Assembly: GCA_028751875.1 (NCBI GenBank)
Contig: CM054158.1
Location: 6,720,847 to 6,784,846 of the forward strand
Direction: 5' to 3'
DNA: 64,000 nucleotides
Source of the DNA: Rapana venosa
Lineage: Eukaryota; Mollusca; Gastropoda; Neogastropoda; Muricidae
The notes under the pieces are model-generated. The model saw nothing but the letters and a program-made list of their open reading frames with translations. It did no database searches and was not told the origin of the DNA. Shown here piece after piece: positions 1 to 11,167 of the stretch. Made by a program: the position numbers and the translations under genes. Within the stretch, counting starts at the first letter, position 1; every line of letters starts with the position of its first letter.

Positions 1-290
1 GGGTACTGGTCTTTCAGATGAGACAATGAACTGAGGTCCCGTTTGTTACGCAAAATTATTCAGCGCATGTAAAAGAACCCACGGCAACAAGAGAGTTGTC
101 CCTGGCAAAATTATTAGAAAAAAGCCACTCTGATAGGGAAACAAATACAGTTGCAGACTTGAAAAAGAAAGAAAAAAAGGGTGGCGCTGCTCTTGTGGCG
201 ACGCGCTCTTCCCAGGGAGAGCAGCCCGAATTTTACACAGAGAAATCTTGTGTCCTAAAGTGGTATAAAATAAAATAAAGAAAATAAAAA
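1..290 (+). repeat. SINE family E copy, 5' end cut by window edge
   Basis: This matches, in the same order, the complete family E copy at 40668-41213 (read on the - strand). It has the central block (GATGAGAC...GAGGTCCCG), the segment AAGAACCCACGGCAACAAGA, the segment GCCACTCTGATAGGGAAA, and the GGGAGAGCAGCCCGAATTT block. It ends in an A-rich stretch rather than the usual LINE-like tail. The short reading frame inside it is a by-product of the repeat. Confidence 0.75.
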
Positions 291-359
291 TAAATGTGTT
301 TGTCCTCTGAGGATAATGAGCAGATTTGATATACCTTAACCTGTTCCCTCTGTCTCGTT

Positions 360-372
360 CCTCTCTCCTCTC

Positions 373-418
<46 letters not shown>

Positions 419-434
419 CTCTCCCTCTGCTTCT
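360..434. repeat. CT-rich microsatellite
   Basis: An almost pure CT dinucleotide tract with short T- and C-rich interruptions. It lies between two oppositely oriented SINE E copies. Confidence 0.9.
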
Positions 435-483
435 CTCATTCTTCAGTCATGTTTTTATACTTGCAATGTTTTTGGGTTTTTTT

Positions 484-884
484 GTACCACTTTAGGTCAT
501 AGCAGATTTCACTGCATCAAATTGGGCTGCTCTCCCTAGGGAGAGTGCATCACCACAAGAGTAGCCCCACCCATTTTTTTTTCTTTTTCTGTCTGCATCT
601 GTATTTGTTTCCCTATCAGAGTGGCTTTTTTTTCTACAGTATTTTGCCCGGGATGACTCTCTTGTTGCCGTGGTTTCTTTTACATGTGCTAGATAATTAT
701 GTGTAACATACAGGACTTCGGTTTATTGTCTCATTCAAAAGACAAGCACCCAGACCACCACTCATGGTGTAATGAATGGGGCAAAAGTTTCGGGCCCAAA
801 CGGAGATCGAACCACCGCACTCTTCCGACCCAGACTTTTCGCTTTCTAGGCAGGTGCGTTACCTCTAGACCACCGATCCATGTT
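484..884 (-). repeat. SINE family E copy
   Basis: On the - strand it starts with a tRNA-like head (GGTGGTCTAGAGGTAACGC). It continues through the central block, the ACGGCAACAAGAGAG segment and the block with the CTCCCTAGGGAGAG palindrome. It faces the copy at 1-290, so the two could pair as an inverted repeat in a transcript. Confidence 0.75.
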
Positions 885-1264
885 AATGATTGGACACTGT
901 GAAGATTGTAAGAAGAAGTGTGCCACGCCTCTTGTCTCGGAACTCGGAAATTTAATGTACCAGGCCATATGCCCATGACATAAGATTCAGAACATCTTGA
1001 AGTAAAACAAACTAAAGCAAAACACTTCACATTAAATTTGTCAACAATTTCAAGGTTGCATGTAGAGATCAGTCTAATGTGCACTCTCTCTCTCTCCCTC
1101 TCTCTCTCCCTCATGCACACTCATACACACACGCACGCTCGCACGCACACGCTCGCACACACACACACACACCTATAATTATACACAAACACATGTGCAT
1201 GCATGCACACACACCATACACACATGCCCTTACAAATGCAAATAAGCTAGTTCTCATTAATATA

Positions 1265-1662
1265 CAAATGGCATACCAAAAATAATCAAGATCTTCCACG
1301 TTTTCAAAACAATACACATGTTGGTTGATTTAAGAAGTCTGTCATGGTTTTTCTGTTTCATTTCACCTCTTTTGAAAAGCTTCGAATATATACCATGCAA
1401 GTGCTTTAGAATGTTTTTCACTGGCCATCAGAAGTGTCGCTGCAAACCTTGATGGTCGTGAGAAAAATTTACGAGGTCAGTATTTTTCCCTAATTTCACA
1501 ATATACTGGACACACCAACAAAAAGTGAACTTCCGATTCAAGAGCATCTTTACAAAATGGACAAAATAAACTTTCTACTGGTTGAGCAACATGTCGATAC
1601 CTTTGAGTTTTTAATGGTGAGACACCTAATCTAAAACGTAACAACTGTTTTCTTACAGCATA
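1265..1662 (-). mobile_element. Decayed non-LTR retrotransposon C-terminal region (zinc-knuckle end)
   Basis: The - strand translation gives a retrotransposon-style C-terminal motif: RLGVSPLKTQRYRH followed by CPFCKDALESEVHFLLVCP. This CxxC...HxxxxC arrangement is typical of the region after the reverse transcriptase domain in many non-LTR elements. The decayed reading continues as MASEKHSKALA and FEAFKRGEMKQKN. No complete frame remains. The + strand end abuts the intron just before the exon at 1692. The clade is not certain. Confidence 0.6.
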
Positions 1663-1691
1663 ATTCTAACGCCTTTTTGTCTGGTGTCCAG

Positions 1692-1855
1692 GACTGGGGT
1701 TCTGACAGCCAGCTGCCGAAGGAGGACAGCCCAGAGCCCCGGACTGCTCCAGAGACTGTGACCTCCAGCCATGAGGATGAACCTGGAGAGGATGGAGAGA
1801 CGTCTCCACCCTGTTGTCTGGGGCTGCAGGAGGAAGAGGGATCTTCCCTTCATGT
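1692..1855 (+). CDS. G-patch gene, acidic linker exon
   Basis: The exon is preceded by a T-rich acceptor ending in GTCCAG and followed by GTGAGT. It enters in phase 0 and ends two bases into a codon. It encodes DWGSDSQLPKEDSPEP and a Glu/Ser/Pro-rich remainder with no recognised domain. It joins in frame to the exon at 7155 (GT|C makes Val). The coding bias and both splice sites support it, but there is no conserved domain in the exon itself, so it is less certain than the next two. Confidence 0.6.
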
Positions 1856-4800
1856 GTGAGTAGTAGTAGTTTGTGGACTCTTTCTGAACCAGTGCGAGGT
1901 GGCAGAAACATGTGAGTGTCTGGAGCAGTGAGCTTATGGCGTGGCTGGCAGTAACTTTAGAGGGCAGGTGTTTTTCGCTGTTACTTTGTGAATGTCAAAA
2001 GTAGACGCAATACGCTTTTGAGTTTTATAGTCAGTATGGCTGGTTTGTCAGTGTTATTATGTTTGGTGAAGTTTTAAATAACGGTTTAAAGGAAAGAGTC
2101 ACAGAATAGCTTTAGATCTAGTGTACATTTTAGTGCGAGACTCCAGTGAGGTCAGATCCTTTAGGTCAGACCAGATCCCTGAAGGTGGAATGCGGTTTAT
2201 TTATTTATTTATTTATTCATTCTTTTATATCAAGATAATGGAAGAAGCACTCGTGTGCTTTTTTACATCCACTCCCTGTGTGTATGCAGTTTTGTAAATT
2301 ATGTCATTTGTTCCCACCGGCACACAATGGCCTACTCTTTGAAAAAGCGGAACAGGATTAAACGTGTGCACAAGATGTTCTGCGTGCGTTCGCACACAGG
2401 GCCTCGGTTTATAGTCTCATCTGAAGGACTTTTGGGGAAAGTGGAGTCTGCACTGATGTTAACTCCAGGGCAAAAATCCTCTTGAACAGGATTCGAACCC
2501 AGGTCATCAAATTGCGAGCGCTATGCTCTAACCACTATTTTTATTTTATTTTTTTTATTTATTCTTTTATATTGAGGATAATGGAATAAGCACTCATGCG
2601 CTTTTTTACATCCACTCCCCGTGTGTATGCGGTTTTGTAAATTATGTCATTTGTTCCCACCGGCACACAATGGCCTACTCTTTCGAAAAAGCGGAACAGG
2701 ATTAAACGTGGTCACAAGATGTTCTACATGCATTTGCACACAGGGCCTCGATTTATAGTCTCATCTGAAGGACTCTTGGGGAGAGTGGAGTCTGCACTGA
2801 TATTAACTCCACGGCAAAAATCCTCTTGAACAGGATTCGAACCTGGGTCATCAGATTGGGAGCGCAATGTTCTAACCACTAGGCTATCCCATCCCATTAC
2901 CTAAATGGGGGGGGGGGGGGGGATAGTCACATAATGCAAAAATCTCACCATTGTTGACCCTTGGAGCTCTAGCCAAGGAATGGGGGAAAACAACAAAATC
3001 AGACTGTAAACTGATGTGAACATGGCGTAACATCTTTCACACTGGGGATGGGGGTGGGGGGGTTGTTGGTGGGGGGGGGTGGGGGGGGGGGGGTTGTTCC
3101 CAGGCCAGAGCTCTGAGGTTTAGCAATAGTGAAATTAGGCGTAGGAAACTGTTTCTACCCACCAGCATGGTAGCTACATTCCGACGTTGAGGATAGAGTC
3201 TAAACACAACACCCATGTGCATGCTTTTTAAAAATAGAAAAAAATTAAAATGTCATCCATTTCTACCAGCATTAAATGGCCTACTCTTCCAAAATGTGGG
3301 GCAGGTTTTTAATGTGTGCACAAGATGGTGCATGTGCATCCACAACTGGGCTCTCAGATTATTGTCTCATCTGAAGGACTTTTCAAGGAGTGGAGTTGGT
3401 ACTGATGTTAACTCAAGGGGAGAAATCCCCTCAAATAGGTGTCATAATTTAACGAGCTTAATACTGTAACCAGGTGTGAGTTTTATTCAGGTAAAGGCCA
3501 TAGCCCTTTTCTGAAGAAGGATACATTCTTACCACCTCTTTTTAGTCTTTCGCAACTTTTTTTTTCTTAGGGGGGGGGGGGGCATCTGACATGTGGAGTA
3601 GTATTTCTAGCAAGAAGGCATTGCTTAGAAAGTGTCAAACTCTTTTCCTTTTCATAGAAGGGAAGGGAAGGGAAAACCATGATATTTGAGAAGATGTCAC
3701 TGAAAGTGTTACACTAGTTATCTTTCTTGTAAAAAAAAGGTGTCACTGAAGATGTTACTCTATTTTCCTTTGCATAGAAGGAGGGGAAAAAAAGGGAAAA
3801 CTGTGACATTTAAGAAGGGAAACTGTGATATTTGAGAAGGCGTCACTTACGGTATCTACTTTTCTTTCCATTCACTGTTCACTGGTCCCGTAACCCGCCA
3901 GGGTCGTAGGGGCGCTGCATGGTGGACGAACGGTGGACCAGCTGGCTCCACTTAGCGCAGTCGTGGGCGAGTGCCTGGGTGACACTGAAGTCCTCCCCTG
4001 TCCAATCACGGATGTCGTCGGCCCACTTTCTCCTCTGTCTGCCGCGTCTTCTCTTCCCCTGGACTGTTCCTTGCAGGATGGTCTTTGCAAGTCCTTCTGA
4101 GCGTGTTACGTGCCCATACCATCTGAGTTTCTCTTTTTTGCCGTGGTCAGTAGGTCTTCATAGTCACGCACTTGTTGAGTGATCATTCTGCGGACTTCAT
4201 TGTTGGTGACATGGTCCTTGTATGAGATGCCAAGGAGCCTTCTGAGGCATCTCATTTCTACTGCTTGGATCCTCCTTTGTAGGTCTGCATTCAGTGTCCA
4301 TGCTTCACATGCGTAAAGCATGATTGAGGTGACTAGCGCGTTTAGTAACTTTACCTTGGTTCCGAGAGGGATGTTTCTGTCTCTCCATATGGTCTTCAGT
4401 CTTGCCATTGCTGCTGATGTTTGTGCCGCTCTTGCTAGGATTTCGGTCTTCGATCCCTCCTCACTTATGATGGCTCCAAGGTACTTGAAATGGTCAACTG
4501 TCTCCAGTTCTTTTCCGCTGAGAGTGATCTTGGTGGTGATTGGCTGGGCACTGTTTGACATGAGCTTGGTTTTCTCGGCGCTGATTTCCATGCCGTATCA
4601 TGAGGATATTTCGTCCAGTTGCTTCACTAGGTTGGCCAGTTCCTCTTCATTTCCTGCCAGACCGTCAATGTCATCGGCAAACCTGAGGTTGGTGATTGTT
4701 CGCCCTCCAATGCTGACTGTGCCTGTGTGGTCTTCCAAGGCGTCAGTCATGATGCATTCGAGGAAAATGTTAAACAGAGTCGGCGACAGCAGACATCCCT

Positions 4801-7800
4801 GTCGGCCCCCAACTGAGGTACGGAACCATTCCCCTACCGTGCCCTGTATGAGTACTGCACTGGTGGCCTTTGAGTAGAGTTCCTTGATGGTGTGGATCAG
4901 CTTCTGGCCCATGTTGAATTTGTTCATGGTGGCCCACAGAGCGTCATGCCATACTCTATTGAAGGCCTTCTTAAAATCAATGAAGACGTGGAAGATGTCT
5001 TGTTGATGCTGGCTGTATTTCTCACACAGAACCCTCAGGTTGAATATCTGTTCTGTGGTGCTTCTATTTGGGCAGAAACCGGCCTGCTCTTCGCCGATGA
5101 TCTCTTCTGCCTGTGGTTTCAGCCTGTTCAGGATCACTTTCAGCATGACTTTACTGGCATGACTTATGAGGCTGATTGTCCTGTAGTTTTGGCACTGCTG
5201 GAGATTTCCTTTCTTGGGGAGAGTGATGATGAGTGATTGGGTCCATGGTGTAGGCCACTCTCCGGTCTGCCAGATCTTGTTGCAGATACTTGTAAGGATG
5301 TCTGTCACTGCTTCTCCCCCGTGTTGGATCAGCTCTGCTGGGATGTTGTCGATTCCTGCTGATTTTCCTTTCTTCAGCGATCTAATTGCTACTTCTACGT
5401 CCTCACGTAGAATTGGGAAGTTGTCTTTATTCGATGAGGCTTGGCTTGCAAGTACGCTGGGGTCGCCTAGCGTCTGATGATTGTAGAGTTCGGAACAGTA
5501 TTCCGTCCATCTGCCAACAATTTCCTTCTTTTCTGTTAGGCAATTCCCTTCTTTGTCCTGGATGTTACTGACTCTTGCCTGTTTGTTTGGTGAGCTCTTT
5601 CACAATCTGGTATGCTCTTCTGCTATTATTCTTTGTCAGGCTCTCTTTGATTTCTGTACATTGTTTCTCTATCCATTCCTCCTTGGTCTTCCTCGTGTCT
5701 CTCCTGATCTTCTTGTTTACTTCTCTGTACTCAACTGCTCCTGTAGTGTTCTTGCTCTTCTTCAGGTCTCGTCTTTTGTCACACATATTCAAGATTTCAT
5801 CTGTGACCCATGGTTGTGTTTTTCGGCGATGTTTGCCAAGAAGTATGCTTGCTGTCTCAGTCATCACTGTGTTAAAACTGGTGGTCATCGTTTCGGCATC
5901 TTCTTCAAGTGCCAGCAGTGGTGCGAATTTCCCTCCTTTTGTTGCTTGGAAGGACTCGGCGATGGTGGGATCCTTCAGTCTGTCCAGGTTGAACTTGAGT
6001 CTGGTGTTCTTTGTCTTATTGATCTTCAATCGGACTCTTAAGTTCAGGAGCTCGAGGTCATGATCGCTGCCCATGTCTGCACCTGGGAATGTCCTCATCT
6101 TGGCTCTGTTGATGCCAGATCGAAAACAGTTCTGCACCAGGATGTAGTCAGTCTGGTTGTGATGGATCCCATTGGGTGCATGCCATGTCCAGCGTCGGGA
6201 TGCCTTGTGTTCTCCAAGGGTATTGGCGAGCAAATTCCAGTAGTTGGAGTCCTCGCTCATTGGTCATCGCATTACAGGAGGGACCGCAGAATTTGCCCCA
6301 GTCTTTCAGTGCGTCTCCGCCCACCTTGGCGTTCCAGTCTCCCTGGATGATCAAGATGTCTTTCTTGTTCATCTTATCGATGATGCCCTGTAGTTGGTTG
6401 TAGAATTCCTCTACGACTTCATCATCGTGATCCGTTGTTGGTGCGTAGGCTTGAATCACTGTGATGTTGAATGGGGCTGCCCTGAGGCGGATGGCCATAA
6501 GCCGGCTGTTTACTGGGTAGTATCCTATTACCGAGTTCTTGATGTTCTTGTTGACAAGCATGCCTACGCCATTGATATGCTTGTCCTGCTCCCCGCTATA
6601 GAAGAGCATATGACCCTCGTCAGTATGGTGTTCACCGTGCTCTTTCCATCTGACCTCACAGAGACCTACCAGATGCCAGGTGTACCTGTCCAGCTCGTAT
6701 AGCAGTTCTTGGAGTTTGCCTGTTTGGGCCAGACTTCTGACGTTCCACGTTGCGATGGTGATGTAGTCCCTTCCTCTGATTTTAGTTGTAGGGGTTCCAC
6801 CAGTAGCACACTTGGCGCCTCCGCCCTGGTGGCAGACGGAAGGCGCGGTCCTTGTTGACCCGGGCGGCGACCGATCCGGTATATTCTTTATTTTCGTCAG
6901 TTCCATTTAGCGTGTCTTGGGCAAAAGTAGCCTGGCGGCGCCCATCTCTCTCCAGGCGTGATTTTTGGGTTGGGTTGACTCCCCACATGTCACAGGTGGT
7001 ACCGGGTTACATGGTTCCATAGAAAGAGAAGGGTAACTGTGATATCTAAGTAGGGAACCTGTCGTAGAAGGTTGTCCCTAAAAGTCACTGTATTTTTTTC
7101 CTTTCCAAGAAAAGGAAGGGAGTTGAATTGATGTGTACCCTCGTGCTATTCCAGCCCTATAAAGAGTGACAACAAGGGCTGCCGCTTGATGACCAAGATG
7201 GGGTGGAAGCCTGGAACTGGGCTGGGCAAAACGAAATCTGGAATTTTAGAGCCTGTGAGTACTGAGGGTGTTGTATGATTCTCTGTGCAAGCGCACAAGC
7301 CTGTTTGGATATTGTTTTTTGTTTTGTACTGTATTGCGTTGCAGTGTATTGTATTGTATTGTATTGTATTGTATTGTATTGTACTGTATTATATTGTATT
7401 GTTCTATAGTATATTGTTTTGTACTGTATTGTGTTGCAGTGTATTGTATTGCTCTGTACTGTATTGTATTGTATTGTTCTATAGTATATTGTATTGTACT
7501 GTATTGTGTTGCAGTGTATTGTATTGCTCTGTATTGTATTGTATTGTTCTATAGTATATTGTTTTGTACTGTATTGTGTTGCAATGTATTGTATTGCTCT
7601 GTACTGTATTATATTGTATTGTTCTATAGTATATTGTTTTGTACTGTATTGTGTTGCAATGTATTGTATTGCACTGTACTGTATTATATGGTATTGTTCT
7701 ATAGTATATTGTACTGTATTGTGTTGCAATGTATTGTATTGCACTGTACTGTATTATATGGTATTGTTCTATAGTATATTGTATTGTACTGTATTGTGTT

Positions 7801-8235
7801 GCTTTGTTCTGTATTGTATTGTACCGTATCACACGGTGTTGTTTTGTACTGTCTTGTTTTTTGTGGTATTGCACTGTACTTTATTGTATAGTACTCTGTT
7901 GCATTGTACTCTGTTGTATTGTACTCTATTTGCTGTATTGTATTGTACTGTATTGTACTGTCACCTATGTACTCCTTCTCGTCCCTCCGCTCTGCTGTAG
8001 ATACCATGTGCTTAGGAATACCGAGGTTTAACTGTCGCTCTTTCTCTGTTTCTTGTCCAGTGAGCTGAATGACCTCCCTCTCTCCCTTCGCCAAAAGCCT
8101 ACTTATGACACTTTCAAATCCAGCCTCCAGACATATTTATTCCAAACCTAAGATTTTTTCCCTCCTGTTTCATCTCAAATTGTCCCTGCCTTCAACAGCC
8201 AAAATCCCCACCACCCTGCCAAAGTGTATAACCTT

Positions 8236-8269
<34 letters not shown>

Positions 8270-11120
8270 CGCGTGTGTGTACATTTGAATTTGTTGACTC
8301 TGTTAATTGGTATTGGTTGTATGTGTATGGGTGTGTTGTACGCAAGCGCTTTGATTTGTTTTTGCAAGATATAGCGCTATATAAATTCCATTCATTATTA
8401 TTATTATTATATACTGCTTTCAGTCACAGCAGATCTCTCTGCATGGAATCAAGGCTGCCCTCCCCAGGAAGAGCATGTTGCCATAAGAGCAGGGCCACCC
8501 TTTTTTAGTTTAAATGGTCGTGTCTGCATGTGTGTTTATTTCCTTAAAAGAGTGGCTGTCTTCTGCAGATTTTTTCCAGAGACAACTCTCTTGTTGCCGT
8601 GGATTTTATTATTATTTTATACATGTTGTGCACAGGGCCACAGTTTATCATGTCATCCAAAAGACTAGATTCCAGACTAGCACTCAAAATTTAGTGAATG
8701 GGGGACAGGCTTGGTCACAAAGAGGGATATAAACCCACAATTATTGCTTTCTAGGCAGGTGCATTACTTCTAGACTGCCGATCCACGGATACTCCAGAGG
8801 TCTGGTTTACAGGCATAATTTTGTGATGGTGTCTGTATTACAGGAATTGTGCTATCACTTTGTAGCCGGGTGGACCTTCGGCTACACTTAACTTAGGTTG
8901 AAATAGCCAAACCAATATTAGTCTTGTGGTCAATATATATTCAGTTTCCTCAACTCTCTATGTAAACTGTCATTATTGCTAGAAAAGCAGTTCTAATTTT
9001 TATTTAAGGAATCTTTAATAAATCATATTATTGTGCCATTGAAGAACATGTGGAATAAACTCTATTTATATCCATAAAACAGCTCATATTAAGTAGTAGT
9101 AGATTGCAAGGCATAAGGTGTACACAATGTGCCAGTCCTAAAAGTTAGCTAACCGCTGTTCCTTGTTGTAAACAAGTTTGAATTGTCGAACTAAATTCTA
9201 CCATATGCAGACATAAAAATATAAATGTATGGTATGTTTTGGGTTTTGTTATGAATATAAGATTGGAAGATGTTAGTATGGATAATTTGTAGTATTAGAG
9301 ATCGTTATATTTTCGATCATACGAACAGCTTTAAGAAGATTGCTTGGGTGCAAGCAGACCAGAAACTGTGTTTTCGCACCACTGGTTTATTAGGAATATC
9401 TCCTCTCACCGACATCTGTGGTTTATAATATGCACATGTATACAAACTGTTGTGCATATCCTTCTTTTTCTAGTCATAAAGTATTTAGTTTTGTTGAAGT
9501 TTTATTTCCGAAAGTTATAGTGTGCAGCTGTTAAAAGTGTATCTAGTCGGAGGCTTTGTTACGAAGCTGTTTGAAGACACCTGATGACTTCTGTGATGAA
9601 AAGAAGATTGGAGAGGGGGGTGGGGGGTGTTAGTCATTTAAAATTGCCCAGTGTCTGGAGTGTCAGACTGACGATGTGAAGTGAATGGAGGGTGTAGGTT
9701 CAATAGTTTTGTCCATTAAAAGATTTCCGCCGCCCCTGGAGTTAACATTTCTTCCATTCCCTGAGACTTTAAAGCAAGTCATCCCCAAAGTCAGAATGTG
9801 GTACCTAAATGATGGGGAAAGACAGTCACACACTCAAAAATCTCGCCATCGGTAAACTGTGGAGCTCTAGCCAAGGAACAACACACACTCAAAAATCTCG
9901 CCACTGGTGAACTGTGGAGCTCTAGCCAAGGAACAACACACACTCAAAAATCTCGCCACTGGTAAATGTGGAGCTCTAGCCCAAAGGGAAAAACCCCCAC
10001 ACTCAAAAAACTCGCCATGGTTAAAAATGTGGAGCTTAGCCCAAAGGGAACAACACACACTCAAAAATCTCGCCACTGGTAAACTGTGGAGCTCTAGCCA
10101 AGGAACAACACACACTCAAAAATCTCGCCACTGGTAAACTGTGGAGCTCTAGCCAAGGAACAACACACACTCAAAAATCTCGCCACTGGTAAACTGTGGA
10201 GCTCTAGCCAAGGAACAACACACACTCAAAAATCTCGCCACTGGTAAACTGTGGAGCTCTAGCCAAGGAACAACACACACTCAAAAATCTCACCATTGGT
10301 AAACTGTGGAGCTCTAGCCAACCAACAACACACTCTCAAAAATGAAGTCACATGTGCAAATGTTGCACTAACATCTTTATCACTAGTTATTCTTGGTGTC
10401 CATTAAAAGGACTTTTTTTCTTTCTGGAGTTAACATTTGTTCCATTACTGTTCACATGCAAGTTGGAAAGTTTAACCATGGTCATACATGGAAATGGGCA
10501 CTTGTCGTCTTTTGCACACGTTTGAAAAAAAACCCATATTCTTTTGTAAAATGCATAAGTCAGCAATGGCGTATTTAGAAACCCATTCCCTTGACCTTTT
10601 AGCAGGCCAATAGGTTTGCTTTCCTCACTTTACTATACCCTTTGCTCTCCTCTTTACTTTGAACAACTGATTGTAATCAGGCATGATGATCAGGGATAAT
10701 GAGGAAGATGCAATGATTTGATGCTGCTATAGAAGTGCATATGCTCTGAGACTACTTGACATGGTTGTACTCTTTGCTTACTATCATAATATATCCCAGC
10801 GTCAACCAGGCCAGAGAGATAGAGACACCTGCAGTGTTGGTCAGGTAATTTAAGTAACACTCTCAAAATCGCATCCCTAAAGTGGATTCTTGAGTTGTTT
10901 TGGCATTCTTTCATTTTGTCTCCTGTATCGTTAGGGACAATTGTCATTGTGTCATAATGTTAAGTGATGACTGGAAATGACTGTATGGATGCTTGTGTTG
11001 CAGATCATGTACCAGTTAAGGAGCGGAGAGAGCAGAAGGGCAGGACTGGGCTCCTCCAAAAATGTGGACAGATTCATCAACTCCACCCTGAACAGCAAGG
11101 TCACAGCTTTGAGCTTGTGA
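1692..11120 (+). CDS. G-patch domain protein, 3' part of gene (three exons, spliced)
   Basis: Three exons, 1692-1855, 7155-7254 and 11004-11120, join in phase to give about 126 residues and a stop. After an acidic Ser/Pro/Glu-rich stretch, residues from the second and third exons form a G-patch: NKGCRLMTKMGWKPGTGLGK, then GILEP|IMYQLR and AGLG, with a short tail ending VTALSL. G-patch domains are about 45-50 residues, glycine-rich, and usually bind or activate DEAH-box RNA helicases or act in RNA processing. A nuclear RNA role is therefore an inference from the family. The first visible exon opens in phase 0, so upstream exons must exist outside the window or be unrecognised. The exact family member is not recognised; the G-patch at the very C-terminus is also seen in RBM5/10 and AGGF1, but the flanking sequence does not look like either. 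A polyadenylation signal follows the stop. Confidence 0.7.
2200..2536 (-). repeat. SINE family A copy (first of a tandem pair)
   Basis: Read on the - strand it has a tRNA-like head with a box B-like GGGTTCGAATCC. The central block (GATGAGACTATAAACCGAGG) follows, then TAGGCCATTGTGTGCCGGTG, and then a tail with GCAC..GTGCTT and an (AATA)n end. The 5' end of the head is missing. Confidence 0.8.
2537..2897 (-). repeat. SINE family A copy (second of a tandem pair)
   Basis: It is a near-copy of the preceding element in the same orientation, with the head intact up to GGGATGGGATAGCCTAGTGG. The two are directly adjacent, consistent with tail-targeted insertion or tandem duplication. Confidence 0.8.
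3040..3445 (-). repeat. SINE family B copy with G/C homopolymer tail
   Basis: On the - strand it has the central block, the phrase TAGGCCATTTAATGCTGG, the TTTAGACTCTATCCTC segment and the terminal block ending GAGCTCTGGCC and GGAACAACC. It then runs into a long C-rich tract, seen as G runs at 3057-3094 on the + strand. Confidence 0.7.
3446..3865. other. Intron sequence with imperfect internal repeats
   Basis: Degenerate repeats of a GTCACTGAAG / TTTTCCTTT / AGAAGGGAA pattern are visible. The same pattern resumes at 7021 after the RTE insertion. No gene is seen. Confidence 0.5.
3872..7014 (-). mobile_element. RTE-clade non-LTR retrotransposon, nearly full length, inactivated
   Basis: It is 3,143 bp, bounded by TTCCAT at 3866-3871 and at 7015-7020, read as a 6-bp target-site duplication. 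The - strand encodes an apurinic-type endonuclease (TWNVRSL near 6750, GLCEVRW, GDWNAKVG, NERGLQLLEFA, DYILVQ). A reverse transcriptase follows (FIDFKKAFNRVWH, GGRQGCLLSPTLFNIF and the catalytic LRFADDI near 4680), then a C-terminal region ending DPGGLRDQ just before a CAGTGAACAGTGA 3' end. This order and the roughly 3.2 kb length fit RTE elements. The frame is broken: frame changes near 6180, 5570 and 4130, and an in-frame TGA near 4600. It sits antisense in an intron of the G-patch gene. It should no longer be able to move on its own. Confidence 0.9.
7155..7254 (+). CDS. G-patch gene, exon with first part of the G-patch
   Basis: The acceptor GCTATTCCAG precedes it and the donor GTGAGT follows it. 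The exon enters after two bases of a codon and leaves in phase 0. It encodes the diagnostic G-patch core: KGCRLMTKMGWKPGTGLGK followed by GILEP. The exon lies immediately between the RTE insertion and an ATTGT tandem array. Confidence 0.85.
7312..7960. repeat. ATTGT-type tandem array with higher-order structure
   Basis: About 650 bp built from TGTAT/TGTACTG pentamer and heptamer units. A longer unit of roughly 60-75 bp recurs with TTCTATAGTATATTGT and TGTGTTGCA landmarks. Long frames on both strands are artefacts of the simple composition. It starts 58 bases after the G-patch exon donor. Confidence 0.9.
7962..8412 (+). mobile_element. CR1/L2-like LINE, 5'-truncated 3' end
   Basis: It aligns with the fuller copy at 28640-29530. 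The coding end includes a LRSAVDT..LGIPR segment and the phrase TTTCAAATCCAGCCTC. A TG microsatellite follows (8236-8280), then the tail TGCAAGATATAGCGCTATAT plus AAATTCCAT and (ATT)n. Only the last few codons and the 3' UTR remain. Confidence 0.75.
8413..8790 (-). repeat. SINE family E copy, diverged
   Basis: The order of landmarks is the same as at 40668-41213: a CAGCAGATCTCTCTGCATGG region, AGAGTGGCT, ACAACTCTCTTGTTGCCGTG, and the tRNA-like head ending CTAGACTGCCGATCCAC. Confidence 0.7.
8791..9690. other. AT-rich intron sequence, nothing recognised
   Basis: There is no long frame, no splice-bounded conserved exon and no recognised repeat. Confidence 0.5.
9775..10350 (+). repeat. Tandem array of a 55-bp unit derived from the SINE B tail
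   Basis: The SINE B terminal block (CAAAAATCTCGCCACTGGTA then GAGCTCTAGCCAAGG) is repeated about nine times with a 55-bp period. It is preceded by a normal SINE B tail start. Two units near 9960-10050 have drifted. This is local amplification of part of a SINE into a minisatellite. Confidence 0.85.
10351..11003. other. Intron sequence before the last G-patch exon
   Basis: No repeat or gene is recognised apart from A/T-rich stretches. A usable acceptor ends the interval. Confidence 0.5.
11004..11120 (+). CDS. G-patch gene, terminal coding exon
   Basis: The acceptor TTGTGTTGCAG precedes it. The exon opens in phase 0 with IMYQLRSGESRRAGLG, which completes the G-patch (the EPI and AGLG segments of the family). 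It continues with a 22-residue tail and ends at TGA (11118-11120). Confidence 0.8.
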   Translation: MMYQLRSGESRRAGLGSSKNVDRFINSTLNSKVTALSL

Positions 11121-11161
11121 TGGGGGGAAAAAATCACCTGTCTAGCGAAGCAACCCCACAT

Positions 11162-11167
11162 AATAAA
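11162..11167 (+). terminator. Polyadenylation signal AATAAA of the G-patch gene
   Basis: A canonical AATAAA lies 42 bases after the TGA stop. The distance suggests a very short 3' UTR. Confidence 0.7.

Noticed and set aside
4320..6702. + strand frames of 96-185 codons
   Set aside because: They are antisense shadows of the RTE endonuclease and RT coding sequence.
7157..8094. Several long Tyr/Ile/Val-rich frames on both strands
   Set aside because: They come from ATTGT-type tandem repeats that lack stops by composition.
9824..10345. Possible CRISPR-like array because of regular 55-bp repeats
   Set aside because: The repeats are directly adjacent without unique spacers and derive from a SINE tail in a eukaryotic intron.
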